From contig CAYJPN010000002.1 in NCBI GenBank assembly GCA_964372115.1, positions 1 to 64,000 on the forward strand: a stretch of 64,000 bases of DNA, written 5' to 3'. This stretch comes from CG2-30-36-16 sp964372115 (lineage in GTDB: Bacteria > Bacteroidota > Ignavibacteria > Ignavibacteriales > Ignavibacteriaceae). A program made the position numbers and the translations under genes. A model generated the notes under the pieces. That model searched no databases and was not told where the DNA came from. It saw only the letters and a program-made list of their open reading frames with translations. Below, piece after piece: positions 1 through 8,982 of this stretch (positions within the stretch are counted from its first letter, which is position 1; every line of letters begins with the position of its first letter).

Positions 1-355
1 TCCTATTTCAAATATATCTTGACAAAAAAAACAACAATTTTGTTGAGGATACTATGCTTTCGCAATGAAGTTTTAGTTTTACTCCGTTGTCAGTTCTTTT
101 GTGTAACGTGACTCAGTAATTAAAATTAAAAATATTTGATGTCGTTATTTAACTCACTTTAAAAAATAATAGTGACGCCATTTGTAAAACAACTACAAAC
201 TGCGTTGTTCGTTTTTAATCACGTGTTGAACTCAAACTACAGAAATTTGTTACAAAGTAATATTAAGGAAGTTAGTCAGTAAAACAACCATTTCCCATTC
301 CACTTTTTTTATTATTTTGCAACACTTATTTTGATAATTAATAGATTGCCGTATA
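1..355. other. AT-rich intergenic start of window, no gene seen
   Basis: No open reading frame with a plausible ribosome-binding site is visible on either strand. The stretch is AT-rich with several T and A runs. A TTGACA hexamer at 19-24 has no convincing -10 box at 16-18 bases, so I do not call a promoter. It presumably holds the upstream region of the gene at 356. Confidence 0.5.
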
Positions 356-721
356 ATGAAAAAAACTGTTTCCTCAACCCGCAAGTACAGGTTGGAGATG
401 AATGATAAAATATTGAGCTCCGGTTTTCGCGATTACAATAAGTTTTTTGCTCTCGACAATAAAGCTTATATAGACGGTGCACTGCCTGCTAAGACAAAAG
501 AATTAATGGGTCTCACGGCTTCAATGGTGTTACGCTGTAACGACTGTATCTTTTATCATATTGACCGTGCAGTAACTGAAGGCGCTACACGTGAGGAATT
601 GCAGGAAACGTTTAACATCGCTTTAATTGTCGGCGGTTCAATCGTAATCCCTCACCTTCGGTATGCTTTTGAAGTGATGGATGAAATTTTTAATGAAACA
701 ATGAATAATGCAGATGAATAG
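356..721 (+). CDS. Carboxymuconolactone decarboxylase / AhpD-like protein
   Basis: This 121-residue all-helical protein has the AhpD-type redox motif CxxCxxxH (Cys61, Cys64, His68) inside the carboxymuconolactone decarboxylase (CMD) fold. The motif is followed by the usual 'A..EGAT.EEL.E...IAL..GG' helix pair. Members of this family with the CxxC motif are generally thiol peroxidase or disulfide-reductase partners, while the decarboxylases lack it, so a redox role is more likely than decarboxylation. Its end overlaps the amidohydrolase start by 14 bases, which indicates translational coupling. The substrate is unknown. Confidence 0.85.
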   Translation: MKKTVSSTRKYRLEMNDKILSSGFRDYNKFFALDNKAYIDGALPAKTKELMGLTASMVLRCNDCIFYHIDRAVTEGATREELQETFNIALIVGGSIVIPHLRYAFEVMDEIFNETMNNADE

Positions 722-2054
722 AACTCTAATAATTCCAAAGGAAATTATAACCGCCGATGGTAAAGGAACGATATTAAAAAATCACGCAATTGAAATTAGC
801 GGGTCTGTAATAGAAAAAATATTTCCTGTTGATAAGGATGTAATTAAAAATTTTGCCGGAGAGGTTTTTTACGCTGAAAATCTTTCTGTGATACCAGGAT
901 TCGTGCAAACACATATTCATCTTTGCCAGACTTTGTTCCGCGGGCTTGCCGATGATTTGCTGCTGTTAGATTGGCTTCAGCAGCGTATCTTTCCGTTTGA
1001 GCAGGCGCATAATAAAAATTCTTTGCGTCTCTCGGCGAAGCTCGGCATAAACGAACTTTTTCTTGGCGGAACCACAACAATTCTTGATATGGGAACTATT
1101 AACCATCAGGAAGTAATTTTTGAAGAGTTAACAAACTCAGGCATAAAAGCATTTGCCGGTAAATGTATGATGGACGAGAATGATTTATTCCCGTCGTTCA
1201 AAGCGGACACAAAAGATGAATTAGAACAAACTTATCAACTTGCCAAGGCATTTCATAAAACTAATAATGGCAGAATAAATTACGGTTTTGCACCTCGTTT
1301 TGTACTTTCATGTTCCGAAAAACTTTTAATTGAAACAAACGAAATGATGAAAGAATTTCCTGATAGTATTTTTCACACTCATTCATCCGAAAACAAAGGT
1401 GAAATTGAAGCTGTGAGAAAGCTGCACGGAAAAGAGAATATTGAGTATTTAAATTCCATATCTACATTGCATGATCATACCGTTCTTGCTCACTGTATTT
1501 ATTTAAATGATAATGAAGTTGAACTATTAAAACAGAAAAAAACTAGTGTTTCACACTGCCCGTCGTCAAATCTCAAACTTGGTTCCGGCGTTGCCGATAT
1601 ACCGCGTTATTTGAATGAAGGCATTTCTGTTTCGCTTGGTGCAGACGGCGCGCCCTGTAATAACAATTTAAACGCGTTTGTCGAAATGCGTCTCGCTTCC
1701 CTCATTCAAAAACCAATACATGGGCCTACGGCAATGGATGCAGAAACCACTTTCCGTCTTGCCACAATTGATGGAGCAAAAGCTCTTCATATTGAAAGTA
1801 AAACTGGAAGCATAGAGATTGGTAAAAAAGCCGACCTTGTATTTTTAAATCTTGAAAAATTCGACCAGCCATTGAATGAAGAAAATATTTATTCAAAAAT
1901 TGTTTATTCAGCATCGAGAGAAAATGTTGAACATGTGATGTCGGAAGGGGAATGGGTTGTAAAAGCAGGAACCTCTTTACTCTACGATAACGATGAATTA
2001 TATAGAACAGGTAAAGAGGAATTAAATAATTTATTAAAACGTGTTAAAAGTTGA
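708..2054 (+). CDS. Amidohydrolase, TRZ/ATZ/SsnA family (probable nucleoside or base deaminase)
   Basis: This 448-residue cytoplasmic metal-dependent hydrolase has the full amidohydrolase metal set: HxH at 69/71 after 'PGFVQT', HTHSSE at 223-228, His262 ('AHC'), SHCPSSN at 282-288 and Asp313 in 'GADGAPCNNN'. The last two motifs are those of the methylthioadenosine/S-adenosylhomocysteine deaminase, chlorohydrolase and guanine-deaminase group. ATG starts at 708 and 714 are both possible, and both lie inside the preceding gene. The downstream rdgB start overlaps its stop (TGATG), so the pair probably works on modified or damaged nucleotides or purines. The exact substrate cannot be read from sequence. 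Confidence 0.85.
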   Translation: MQMNRTLIIPKEIITADGKGTILKNHAIEISGSVIEKIFPVDKDVIKNFAGEVFYAENLSVIPGFVQTHIHLCQTLFRGLADDLLLLDWLQQRIFPFEQAHNKNSLRLSAKLGINELFLGGTTTILDMGTINHQEVIFEELTNSGIKAFAGKCMMDENDLFPSFKADTKDELEQTYQLAKAFHKTNNGRINYGFAPRFVLSCSEKLLIETNEMMKEFPDSIFHTHSSENKGEIEAVRKLHGKENIEYLNSISTLHDHTVLAHCIYLNDNEVELLKQKKTSVSHCPSSNLKLGSGVADIPRYLNEGISVSLGADGAPCNNNLNAFVEMRLASLIQKPIHGPTAMDAETTFRLATIDGAKALHIESKTGSIEIGKKADLVFLNLEKFDQPLNEENIYSKIVYSASRENVEHVMSEGEWVVKAGTSLLYDNDELYRTGKEELNNLLKRVKS

Positions 2055-2629
2055 TGAAAATAATTTTTGCAACGAAAAATGATGGTAAGGTTAGGGAAGT
2101 AAAAAAAATATTTGACGATGATGATATTGAATTGATTTCGCTAAACGATTTCGATAACATACCCGACATTGATGAAACCGGAAATACATTTGAAGAAAAT
2201 GCGAAGATAAAGGCTATAGAAATTTATCGAATGTTTAAAATACCTGTTATTGCCGATGATTCCGGTCTTTCTGTTGAACAGCTTGATGGTGCGCCCGGTG
2301 TTATTTCCGCAAGGTATGCCGGAGAAAATTCCAATTCAGTTGAAAATAATAAAAAACTTCTCAGGGAATTGGAAAACTTTGAAGAGCCGCACCGGGCAAA
2401 ATTTGTTTGTGCCGCTGTTTATTTCGACGGTAAAAAATTTATAACTGCATCGGGTGAAATGTACGGCAGAATTATAAAAGAAGGACGAGGCAATAATGGT
2501 TTTGGTTATGATCCGCTTTTTATTCCGGATGGTTATAGTTTAACAAACGGAGAACTTGAACTTGACGAAAAAAATAAAATTAGTCACAGGGCAAAGGCAT
2601 TTTACGGTTTGAAAAATAAGATAATTTAA
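2054..2629 (+). CDS. rdgB: XTP/dITP pyrophosphatase (Ham1/RdgB family)
   Basis: This enzyme hydrolyses non-canonical purine triphosphates (XTP, ITP, dITP) to monophosphates and pyrophosphate, keeping them out of nucleic acids. From the ATG at 2054 it is 191 residues long, normal for the family. Diagnostic motifs are the N-terminal 'FATKNDGKVREV', 'ADDSGL' at 67-72 followed by 'LDGAPGVISARYAG', and 'GYDPLFIP' near residue 155. An in-frame TTG at 2051 would add one residue, but ATG overlapping the upstream TGA by one base is the better start. It ends a three-gene overlapping cluster. Confidence 0.95.
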   Translation: MKIIFATKNDGKVREVKKIFDDDDIELISLNDFDNIPDIDETGNTFEENAKIKAIEIYRMFKIPVIADDSGLSVEQLDGAPGVISARYAGENSNSVENNKKLLRELENFEEPHRAKFVCAAVYFDGKKFITASGEMYGRIIKEGRGNNGFGYDPLFIPDGYSLTNGELELDEKNKISHRAKAFYGLKNKII

Positions 2630-2643
2630 TTAAAGGAGTTAAT

Positions 2644-3438
2644 ATGATAAGAGTTATTAAAGGTTTGTTGTTGGTTGTGTTTGCGGCTTTGATGTTTGGC
2701 GCATGCGGTAGTGATGATTCGGGAACAAACCCGCTGCCCAGCGGTCCGAATTATTATCCAAATGGAGATGGAACAATTTATAAGTATGCCATCGAAACAA
2801 CCGACTCGAATGGGACAGCCCAGACAGGAGTTCGCAGATCAAAATATCAAGGGACTCAAAATTTTGCCGGAGTTACTTACCAGGTTGAGTTTGATTCGAC
2901 TACTATTGCTGGGCTGTCCACAACAAATAAATTTTATTTTAGAAAAACAGAAGCAGGGGTTTACTTTTTTGCCGATACCACAGGTCTCTCCGCTTCGGTA
3001 CCCGATACACTTCTGCAATACGTAAGATTAGATTCAAATGAATTCGGTTTATTTTCTTTCCCATTTACCGATGGCAAAAAATGGACGGTTTTCAAATTAA
3101 GTATTGTTTTCGGAGTAATCACAATTCCGGTTGTTGATGTTGCCGGTGCTTATGCAGGCAAAGAAGATGTTGTGCTTAACCTGGCAAGCGGAACGGTTAC
3201 AAAAAACGCGGTAAAAGTTAAGTTTATATTAACACTAACAATTCCAAATCCGGATAATGTTTTTCAGACTTACACAAAAAATTATGAAGCTTTTGCATGG
3301 TTAGTTGACGGAATCGGTGTTGTGCGCTGGCAGGGAAATGCTGCTATTTTAAATACATTCGGCGGAAGTGGAATTGATCTTGGCGACACAACAAGAGTAG
3401 TATCGCAAAGTCTCATAGACTACCTCACTACAAAGTAA
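2644..3438 (+). CDS. Putative lipoprotein of unknown function
   Basis: This 264-residue exported protein begins with a hydrophobic signal ending in a lipobox (F-G-A-C, Cys21), followed by a Ser/Asp/Gly-rich linker, so it should be lipid-anchored. The rest is beta-rich and rich in Thr, Val and Phe, with no catalytic motif I recognise. A clear AAAGGAG ribosome-binding site sits 7-12 bases before the ATG, and the gene follows rdgB by 14 bases. It is of a kind common as uncharacterised cell-envelope proteins in Bacteroidota-related genomes. It meets the - strand menG gene end to end with no gap. Confidence 0.75.
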   Translation: MIRVIKGLLLVVFAALMFGACGSDDSGTNPLPSGPNYYPNGDGTIYKYAIETTDSNGTAQTGVRRSKYQGTQNFAGVTYQVEFDSTTIAGLSTTNKFYFRKTEAGVYFFADTTGLSASVPDTLLQYVRLDSNEFGLFSFPFTDGKKWTVFKLSIVFGVITIPVVDVAGAYAGKEDVVLNLASGTVTKNAVKVKFILTLTIPNPDNVFQTYTKNYEAFAWLVDGIGVVRWQGNAAILNTFGGSGIDLGDTTRVVSQSLIDYLTTK

Positions 3439-4122
3439 TTATTTTTCTGCAATAATTACCTGCACAATGCCGAAGGTTAAAAACTTTCGCTCTATTTTTT
3501 CAAAGCCCGAATTCTTCAAGAGTTCGGGCAGATTTGTTTTTTCATCAAATTCTTCCACCGAACGGGGAAGGTATTTATACGCTGCCTTATCGCCCGAAAT
3601 AAGCCCTCCAACTAACGGCAGTACTTTTTTAAAATAAAACTTGTAAAGATTTTTAAACACAAAATTAGAGGGCATCTTAAATTCTATAATTGTTACTTTG
3701 CCGTTAGTTTTTAACACACGATAGAATGAGTTAAATCCTTCCTGAATATCATAAAAATTCCTGACGCCAAAAGCTACTGTAATGTTTGTAACTGCTTCAT
3801 CCTTCAACGGCATTTTCTCGGCGACAAGCTGTACGTTACGTCCTCTTATCCAATCCGATTTTTTATTAAACAACGAAAGCATATTAAAGGAAAAATCTGC
3901 TCCGAAAATTTTTGTAACTCCCTGTCTGCGGGCTTCAATTGCAACATCGCCGGTTCCGCATGCAACATCAAGAAGTATAGAACTGCTATTTAGCCCCGAT
4001 AATTTCAGCGCCTTTCGTCTCCAGTAGTGATCGATACCGAAACTTAAAAGGTGATTCAGCAAATCGTAACGAAATGCGATTGTATCAAAAATTCTTTTAA
4101 CTTCTGTTTTTTTTTCTTTCAT
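3439..4122 (-). CDS. menG: Demethylmenaquinone methyltransferase
   Basis: This S-adenosylmethionine-dependent C-methyltransferase catalyses the last step of menaquinone synthesis (UbiE/MenG family). I start it at the ATG at 4122 (MKEKKTEV), two bases past the upstream stop, giving the normal 227 residues; a longer frame to 4236 would run into the PAP2 gene. Visible motifs are the UbiE N-terminal signature 'FRYDLLNHLLSFGIDHYWRR' (17-36), the SAM loop 'LLDVACGTGD' (50-59) and the C-terminal 'SGFEKIERKFLTFGIVQVIIA'-like strand. A ubiquinone role is less likely, because menC is also present at 39.2 kb. Confidence 0.93.
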   Translation of the reverse strand: MKEKKTEVKRIFDTIAFRYDLLNHLLSFGIDHYWRRKALKLSGLNSSSILLDVACGTGDVAIEARRQGVTKIFGADFSFNMLSLFNKKSDWIRGRNVQLVAEKMPLKDEAVTNITVAFGVRNFYDIQEGFNSFYRVLKTNGKVTIIEFKMPSNFVFKNLYKFYFKKVLPLVGGLISGDKAAYKYLPRSVEEFDEKTNLPELLKNSGFEKIERKFLTFGIVQVIIAEK

Positions 4123-4123
4123 A

Positions 4124-5080
4124 TCAAAATTTCGTCCTGTCATACACAAATTCTTCCAAACCAATTTTTCGGTGCCACCAGTTAAAAATATACTTGCCCG
4201 ACCATACTGAAAATGCCATAAATAAAGCGCCGCCAATTAAATCAACAACATAATGATAACGTAAATAAACTGTTGCAAAGATGAGTAAGCCGCCAACAGG
4301 GAGGAAAAAATATTTGCTCCTGCTTTGCAGCTTTACGGAAAGATACATTACTATTAATGTTATCATCGTGTGTCCGCTCGGAAATACATCACGCTGTACA
4401 ACGGAAGCCGGGTCTAAAGTACCTGTAGGAATTGATTCTCCGATATTAACATACTCGCGCAAAAATACTGTAAGCCACAAACCAGGTAGTTCGGAGTTTA
4501 ACTGGGAAAAATTGTGCAGCGTAAAGCGCGGACCTATACCGGGGAGAGCAAAATATCCAAGATATGATAAATAGAATCCGTAGATTATCATAAAAACCGA
4601 AAAGTCCATTGCTACAAATCGTTTATTTTTTAACAAAAATAATCCGAGCAATATAGGCAACAGGTAAAACGAGGTATATATGATCTGCAAAATTTCGGTA
4701 AGCACCGGGTTTGCAATATGATAAAGCCACACAGTTGGATCGGCGCCGAACAGCCATCTATCGATTTGAATAAACAGATAATCATAATCGGTCACCCGTA
4801 TCGGTTTTATCATCAAATAAAGTTCTTTAAAAGTTATAAGAATGATTGGCGCGATGTACCAAAAGTGGAGGGCGCGGAAAAAATTGTTTGAAAATCTTTC
4901 TTCAAGAAAAGAAATAAAAAAAGCAAAAAAGATTATACAGAGATTTATAAGAACAAGTGAATCCCAGTATTCCACTTTTTTGTGGAATATTAAATTCAAA
5001 ATTGTAAGCATTACAAAAAACATAACTACAACAAGATCGAATGCTTTTAATTTTTTTATAAATGACTTTATTTTGTTCAT
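4124..5080 (-). CDS. PAP2-superfamily integral membrane phosphatase
   Basis: This 318-residue protein has six or more membrane helices and type-2 phosphatidic acid phosphatase motifs: FPSGH at 233-237 and, after a helix, RxHxxxD (Arg274, His276, Asp280). The first motif, normally KxxxxxxRP, is weak; 'GIGPR' near 181-185 may correspond. This spacing matches the PAP2_3 / inositolphosphoryl-ceramide-synthase-like branch, so a lipid phosphatase or phosphotransferase acting on the periplasmic face is likely. It sits between rsmA (14-base gap) and menG (one-base gap) in one - strand operon. The substrate is unknown. Confidence 0.85.
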   Translation of the reverse strand: MNKIKSFIKKLKAFDLVVVMFFVMLTILNLIFHKKVEYWDSLVLINLCIIFFAFFISFLEERFSNNFFRALHFWYIAPIILITFKELYLMIKPIRVTDYDYLFIQIDRWLFGADPTVWLYHIANPVLTEILQIIYTSFYLLPILLGLFLLKNKRFVAMDFSVFMIIYGFYLSYLGYFALPGIGPRFTLHNFSQLNSELPGLWLTVFLREYVNIGESIPTGTLDPASVVQRDVFPSGHTMITLIVMYLSVKLQSRSKYFFLPVGGLLIFATVYLRYHYVVDLIGGALFMAFSVWSGKYIFNWWHRKIGLEEFVYDRTKF

Positions 5081-5094
5081 TCTCGAAAGGTTGT

Positions 5095-5898
5095 TTATTT
5101 AATGGAATTGTTTTGCCGTCTGCCGGTTTCACTGTCGGCAAACCGGGATAGAGCTAAGAAATCGTTCAAACCAAGCTGCTCAGCGCGAAGTGATAAATCA
5201 ATCCCGGATTTTTCAAAATTCAATTGTGCAAATATACTATTACCGAATGAATTTTTTATGGTTTTTCTTCTGTTGCCGAATGCAGCTTTTACGATAGAGA
5301 TAAATGTTTTTTTTGAGGTACCGCTTAGGTCGACATTCTTTAACGTAAGATGAATTATCGCGGAGAATATTTTAGGTCTCGGGTAAAAAACATTCGGCGA
5401 TACTTTAAAACAAAATTTTACATCACAAAAAAATTGTAACAGCACCGCCAATATTCCATATTCTTTTGTTCCCTTCTTTGCCGAAATCCGTTGCGCAACT
5501 TCAAGCTGCGTCATCAAAACAGCATCCTCAATAATATCATTATATTCAATAAGTTTGAATAAGATTGATGATGTTAGATAATATGGAATGTTGCCTGCAA
5601 CTCTAAGTTTAGTTTCTCCCGCAACCGATCTCAAATCAACATCTAAAAAATCACTATTGATAAGATTTAATGAAGGAAAACGAAGCAGCAGGTTTTCGAT
5701 AACCCGGTTATCTATTTCAACAGCGGTTAATTTGCCAGTTTTATCAATAAGCTTTTCGGTCAAAGCGCCGGTGCCCGGTCCAATTTCAATTATATGGTCG
5801 CCCGGCTGCGGATTAATCTCATCGGCAATTTTGTTCAGTATATTTTGATCGAGCAGGTAATTTTGCCCGAACTGTTTTAGCGGTCTTACTTTTTCCAT
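5095..5898 (-). CDS. rsmA: 16S rRNA (adenine1518-N6/adenine1519-N6)-dimethyltransferase
   Basis: RsmA (KsgA) dimethylates two adjacent adenines in helix 45 of 16S rRNA during late small-subunit assembly. The 267-residue protein shows the family N-terminus 'LKQFGQNYLLD', the SAM-binding loop 'EIGPGTG' (38-44), the acidic 'VEID' (60-63) and the catalytic motif 'NIPYY' (103-107), which flips the target adenine. It is first in a - strand operon with the PAP2 and menG genes. The upstream 145 bases separate it from the divergent ROK kinase. Confidence 0.96.
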   Translation of the reverse strand: MEKVRPLKQFGQNYLLDQNILNKIADEINPQPGDHIIEIGPGTGALTEKLIDKTGKLTAVEIDNRVIENLLLRFPSLNLINSDFLDVDLRSVAGETKLRVAGNIPYYLTSSILFKLIEYNDIIEDAVLMTQLEVAQRISAKKGTKEYGILAVLLQFFCDVKFCFKVSPNVFYPRPKIFSAIIHLTLKNVDLSGTSKKTFISIVKAAFGNRRKTIKNSFGNSIFAQLNFEKSGIDLSLRAEQLGLNDFLALSRFADSETGRRQNNSIK

Positions 5899-6043
5899 TG
5901 AGCAAAGTTAGCTATTGAATGCTTATGTTCAAAAAAAAAAGTAAAAAAAGGTTTTCGCTTAACCGGCTTTGAAAATTATTTAATTATCCCTAATTTTTAA
6001 CACCAACTCAAAAGTAATTCACTATACAGGCTAAGGATCAATT

Positions 6044-7018
6044 TTGGCAAAAAAATACATTATCAGTATTGATATGGGTGGCACAAAAATTTTGGGCGCC
6101 GCAATAAATTCAAAAGATGGAATAGCTGTACGTGTTAAACAACCAACAAAAGAAGGAGCTGCCCCGGGCGAGTATGTTTCTGCAATTGTTGAGGTTGTAA
6201 ATAAATTGGTTTCGGAAGATAAAATAAAATCCCGGTCGGTTCAGGCTGTTTGCCTTGGAGTTCCGGGGTCAGTTAATCCGGATTCAGGTATAATCGGGTT
6301 AGCACCAAACCTTGGACTAAAAAATTTCTCAATAAAAGAAAAATTACAGGAGAAAATTGATTATCCGATATTAATTGAAAATGATGTAAATCTTGCCGCC
6401 CTTGGTATTAAAAACTTTGAGTTAGATGAAAAAGCAAAAAATATTCTAGTTGTATTTGTCGGTACCGGAATTGGTGGCGGATTAATTTTTAATGAAAAAA
6501 TTTACCGCGGCAGCAGCTTTGTTGCCGGTGAAATTGGTCACCGTGTTGTAGAAAAAAACGGACCTATATGCGGATGCGGAAATAAAGGTTGTTTTGAAGC
6601 CTTAGCAAGCAGAACAGCAATCGTTAAAAATATAATTGATGATATTAATTCGGGAAAAAAAAGTTTTCTTAGCGAACGTGTAAAAAACGGGGAGAGAATA
6701 AAAAGCAAAATGCTTTTGGCTGCGGTAAAAGCTGATGATGTTATTGTAAAAAAGCATATTCAAAATGCGTGCGTGTATATTGGTCGTGTACTTGCAGATA
6801 TAAATAACCTATTAAATTTAGATACCATCGTACTCGGCGGCGGCGTAATTGAAGCAGTGGGAAAATTTATGATTCCGGCAATTAAAGAGGCATTCGAAGA
6901 AAATGTGCTTCAAGATTCGGCAAAAATAACGAGACTAAAAATGACAAAATTAGGAGACGATGCTGCTCTATTCGGCGGGATTTCTTTAGTTGAAGAATTT
7001 TTGGATATTAAAATTTAA
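6044..7018 (+). CDS. ROK-family sugar kinase (glucokinase-like)
   Basis: This 324-residue protein probably phosphorylates glucose or a related hexose with ATP. It has the N-terminal phosphate loop 'DMGGTK' (10-15), the catalytic Asp in 'ENDVNLA' (Asp114), 'GTGIGGG' (140-146) and the ROK zinc signature: His166 followed by Cys176, Cys178 and Cys183 in 'CGCGNKGCFE'. The start is TTG at 6044 with AAGGA six bases upstream, and no ATG fits better. There is no helix-turn-helix region, so it is a kinase rather than a NagC/XylR-type repressor. Its tail overlaps the convergent ABC-F gene by four bases. Confidence 0.9.
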   Translation: MAKKYIISIDMGGTKILGAAINSKDGIAVRVKQPTKEGAAPGEYVSAIVEVVNKLVSEDKIKSRSVQAVCLGVPGSVNPDSGIIGLAPNLGLKNFSIKEKLQEKIDYPILIENDVNLAALGIKNFELDEKAKNILVVFVGTGIGGGLIFNEKIYRGSSFVAGEIGHRVVEKNGPICGCGNKGCFEALASRTAIVKNIIDDINSGKKSFLSERVKNGERIKSKMLLAAVKADDVIVKKHIQNACVYIGRVLADINNLLNLDTIVLGGGVIEAVGKFMIPAIKEAFEENVLQDSAKITRLKMTKLGDDAALFGGISLVEEFLDIKI

Positions 7019-8961
7019 TCGAATTGTTTTTCAATATCAGTTAGTTTTATTGAAAGCTGTTCCCACTCTTCCATTAAACGTGAGAGTGATTCTTTTACCT
7101 CGCTGTATTCGAGTGTTTTTGTTTTGGCTTTTACCGGGTTGCCGTATGTTGCAGGATCGGCAAGCAATGTTTCAAGTTCCTTCTCTTTTATTTCAGCCTC
7201 TTCAATCTTTTTCTCTAACCCGGCTACCTGTTTTATAATTTCCTTAGTTGCCTGATACCGTTTTTGCCTTTTTTCAGCTTCAATTCTTTTTTGATCTTTT
7301 TTTGTAAGGCTGCCGCTATCATTTTCTTTTTGTTTTATAACCTCTTCGCGCTCAAGAATTTCCTGCCGCTTGCTTAAATAATAATCCATCCCTCCAATAA
7401 AGGTTTGAATATGCCCTTTTCGTATTTCTACCACTTTATTAACGATCGGGTGTAAAAAATCGACATCGTGCGACACGAGAATTAACGAACCGTTAAAGTT
7501 AATAAGTGCATTCTGCAAAACTTCTTTTGATGACATATCAAGGTGGTTAGTCGGCTCATCAAGTATTATAAAATTCGATTTGGTTAATAAAATTTTTGCC
7601 AGCGCAATTCTGCTTTTTTCGCCGCCGGAAAGTACTCCGACTTTTTTGAAAACATCATCACCCGAAAATAAAAACGAACCGAGCAAAGAACGCAATTGAC
7701 CGATTGATTTATCTTCGGCAAGTCCGTCCACGGTTTCAATAATATCATAATCAGGGTTTAGTTCATCGGCAACATCCTGTGCATAATATGATACGATTGT
7801 ATTGTATCCTAAAGTTCTGTCTCCATCATCGTATCGTATTGCTCCGGCAATAATTTTTGCAAGAGTAGATTTGCCCGCGCCATTAGGTCCCACAAAAGCA
7901 ATCTTTTCACCCCGCTCAACAATAAAATCAATGCCATCGAAAACAACGTTGCTGCCGTAAGCTTTTTTTATATTCTTTAATTCAACATTGGTTCTGCCGC
8001 TCGGGGGCGGGGCGGGAAAACGAATATTGATACTTGCTCTTCCTTCCGGCAGTTCAACGAGCTCAACTTTTTCAAGTTGCTTTACACGGCTTTGAACCTG
8101 TTTTGCTTTTGTGGCTTTATACCGGAAGCGCTCAATAAAATCCTGTGTTTCTTTTATTTTTTTTTGCTGAAGTTCATATTGATGTTCGAGAAGCACATCA
8201 CGCTCTTCTTTGAATAGAATATAAGCATCATAATTTCCCCTGAATGAACTTATTTTTCCGGCAAAAATTTCAAGCGTACGATTTGTAACTTCATTTACAA
8301 ATCTTTTATCGTGCGATACAATAAGCAAGGCGCCGTTAAAACTTTTTAAATAACTTATTAACCATTCGAGCGAATCTATATCGAGGTGGTTTGTCGGCTC
8401 ATCCATCAGCAGCAAATCGTTTTGTGAGATGAGAATTTTTGCAAGCGCAATTCTCATCTGCCAGCCGCCCGAAAATTCATCGGTAAGTTTTTCAAACTCA
8501 TCTTGAGCAAACCCCAAACCAAGCAGTATTTTTTTTACTCTCGCTTCCGCACTGTAACTGTCTAATTCTTCAAGGCGATGATGAACATTCCCCAGATGAT
8601 TAACAAGATCTTCCCTTTCATCATCGGTTAATGATTCCGCTTCGAGTTGTTCGGTTATTTCTTTTTCTTTTTGTTGAAGTTTTATAATATCCGTTAGCGC
8701 CGATGATGCCTCATCAATTAAGGTTTTACCTGTGTGTGTAACATGGTCTTGAGGAAGATAACCGGTTTGCACATTTTTTTGTTTTAACACTTTTCCGGCT
8801 TCCGGTTGAAGTTCGCCGGTTATAATTTTTAATAACGATGATTTGCCTGTGCCGTTGGCGCCGACAAGCGAAATTTTATCCCCTGCATTTATTTTATAAT
8901 TAACGCCATTAAAAAGAAATTTCCCCCCGAACTGGATGGAAATATTTGAAAGATCGACCAT
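7015..8961 (-). CDS. ABC-F family ATPase (Uup/YdiF-like, ribosome-associated)
   Basis: This 648-residue soluble protein has two ABC nucleotide-binding domains and no membrane segment. The first has Walker A GANGTGKS (34-41), the signature 'FSGGW' and Walker B 'LLLMDEPTNHLD'. The second has 'GPNGAGKS', 'LSGGEKSR' and 'FIILDEPTNHLD'. The DEPTNHLD boxes are typical of ABC-F translation factors. The charged linker between the domains ('KIKETQDFIERFRYKATKAK') is the family's ribosome-contacting arm, and a C-terminal coiled coil (about 540-645) points to the Uup/YdiF subgroup. A role in rescuing or tuning stalled ribosomes is the family-based inference. Antibiotic-resistance function is not indicated. 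Confidence 0.92.
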   Translation of the reverse strand: MVDLSNISIQFGGKFLFNGVNYKINAGDKISLVGANGTGKSSLLKIITGELQPEAGKVLKQKNVQTGYLPQDHVTHTGKTLIDEASSALTDIIKLQQKEKEITEQLEAESLTDDEREDLVNHLGNVHHRLEELDSYSAEARVKKILLGLGFAQDEFEKLTDEFSGGWQMRIALAKILISQNDLLLMDEPTNHLDIDSLEWLISYLKSFNGALLIVSHDKRFVNEVTNRTLEIFAGKISSFRGNYDAYILFKEERDVLLEHQYELQQKKIKETQDFIERFRYKATKAKQVQSRVKQLEKVELVELPEGRASINIRFPAPPPSGRTNVELKNIKKAYGSNVVFDGIDFIVERGEKIAFVGPNGAGKSTLAKIIAGAIRYDDGDRTLGYNTIVSYYAQDVADELNPDYDIIETVDGLAEDKSIGQLRSLLGSFLFSGDDVFKKVGVLSGGEKSRIALAKILLTKSNFIILDEPTNHLDMSSKEVLQNALINFNGSLILVSHDVDFLHPIVNKVVEIRKGHIQTFIGGMDYYLSKRQEILEREEVIKQKENDSGSLTKKDQKRIEAEKRQKRYQATKEIIKQVAGLEKKIEEAEIKEKELETLLADPATYGNPVKAKTKTLEYSEVKESLSRLMEEWEQLSIKLTDIEKQFD

Positions 8962-8982
8962 TTAAAATTTCTATTTTATAAA

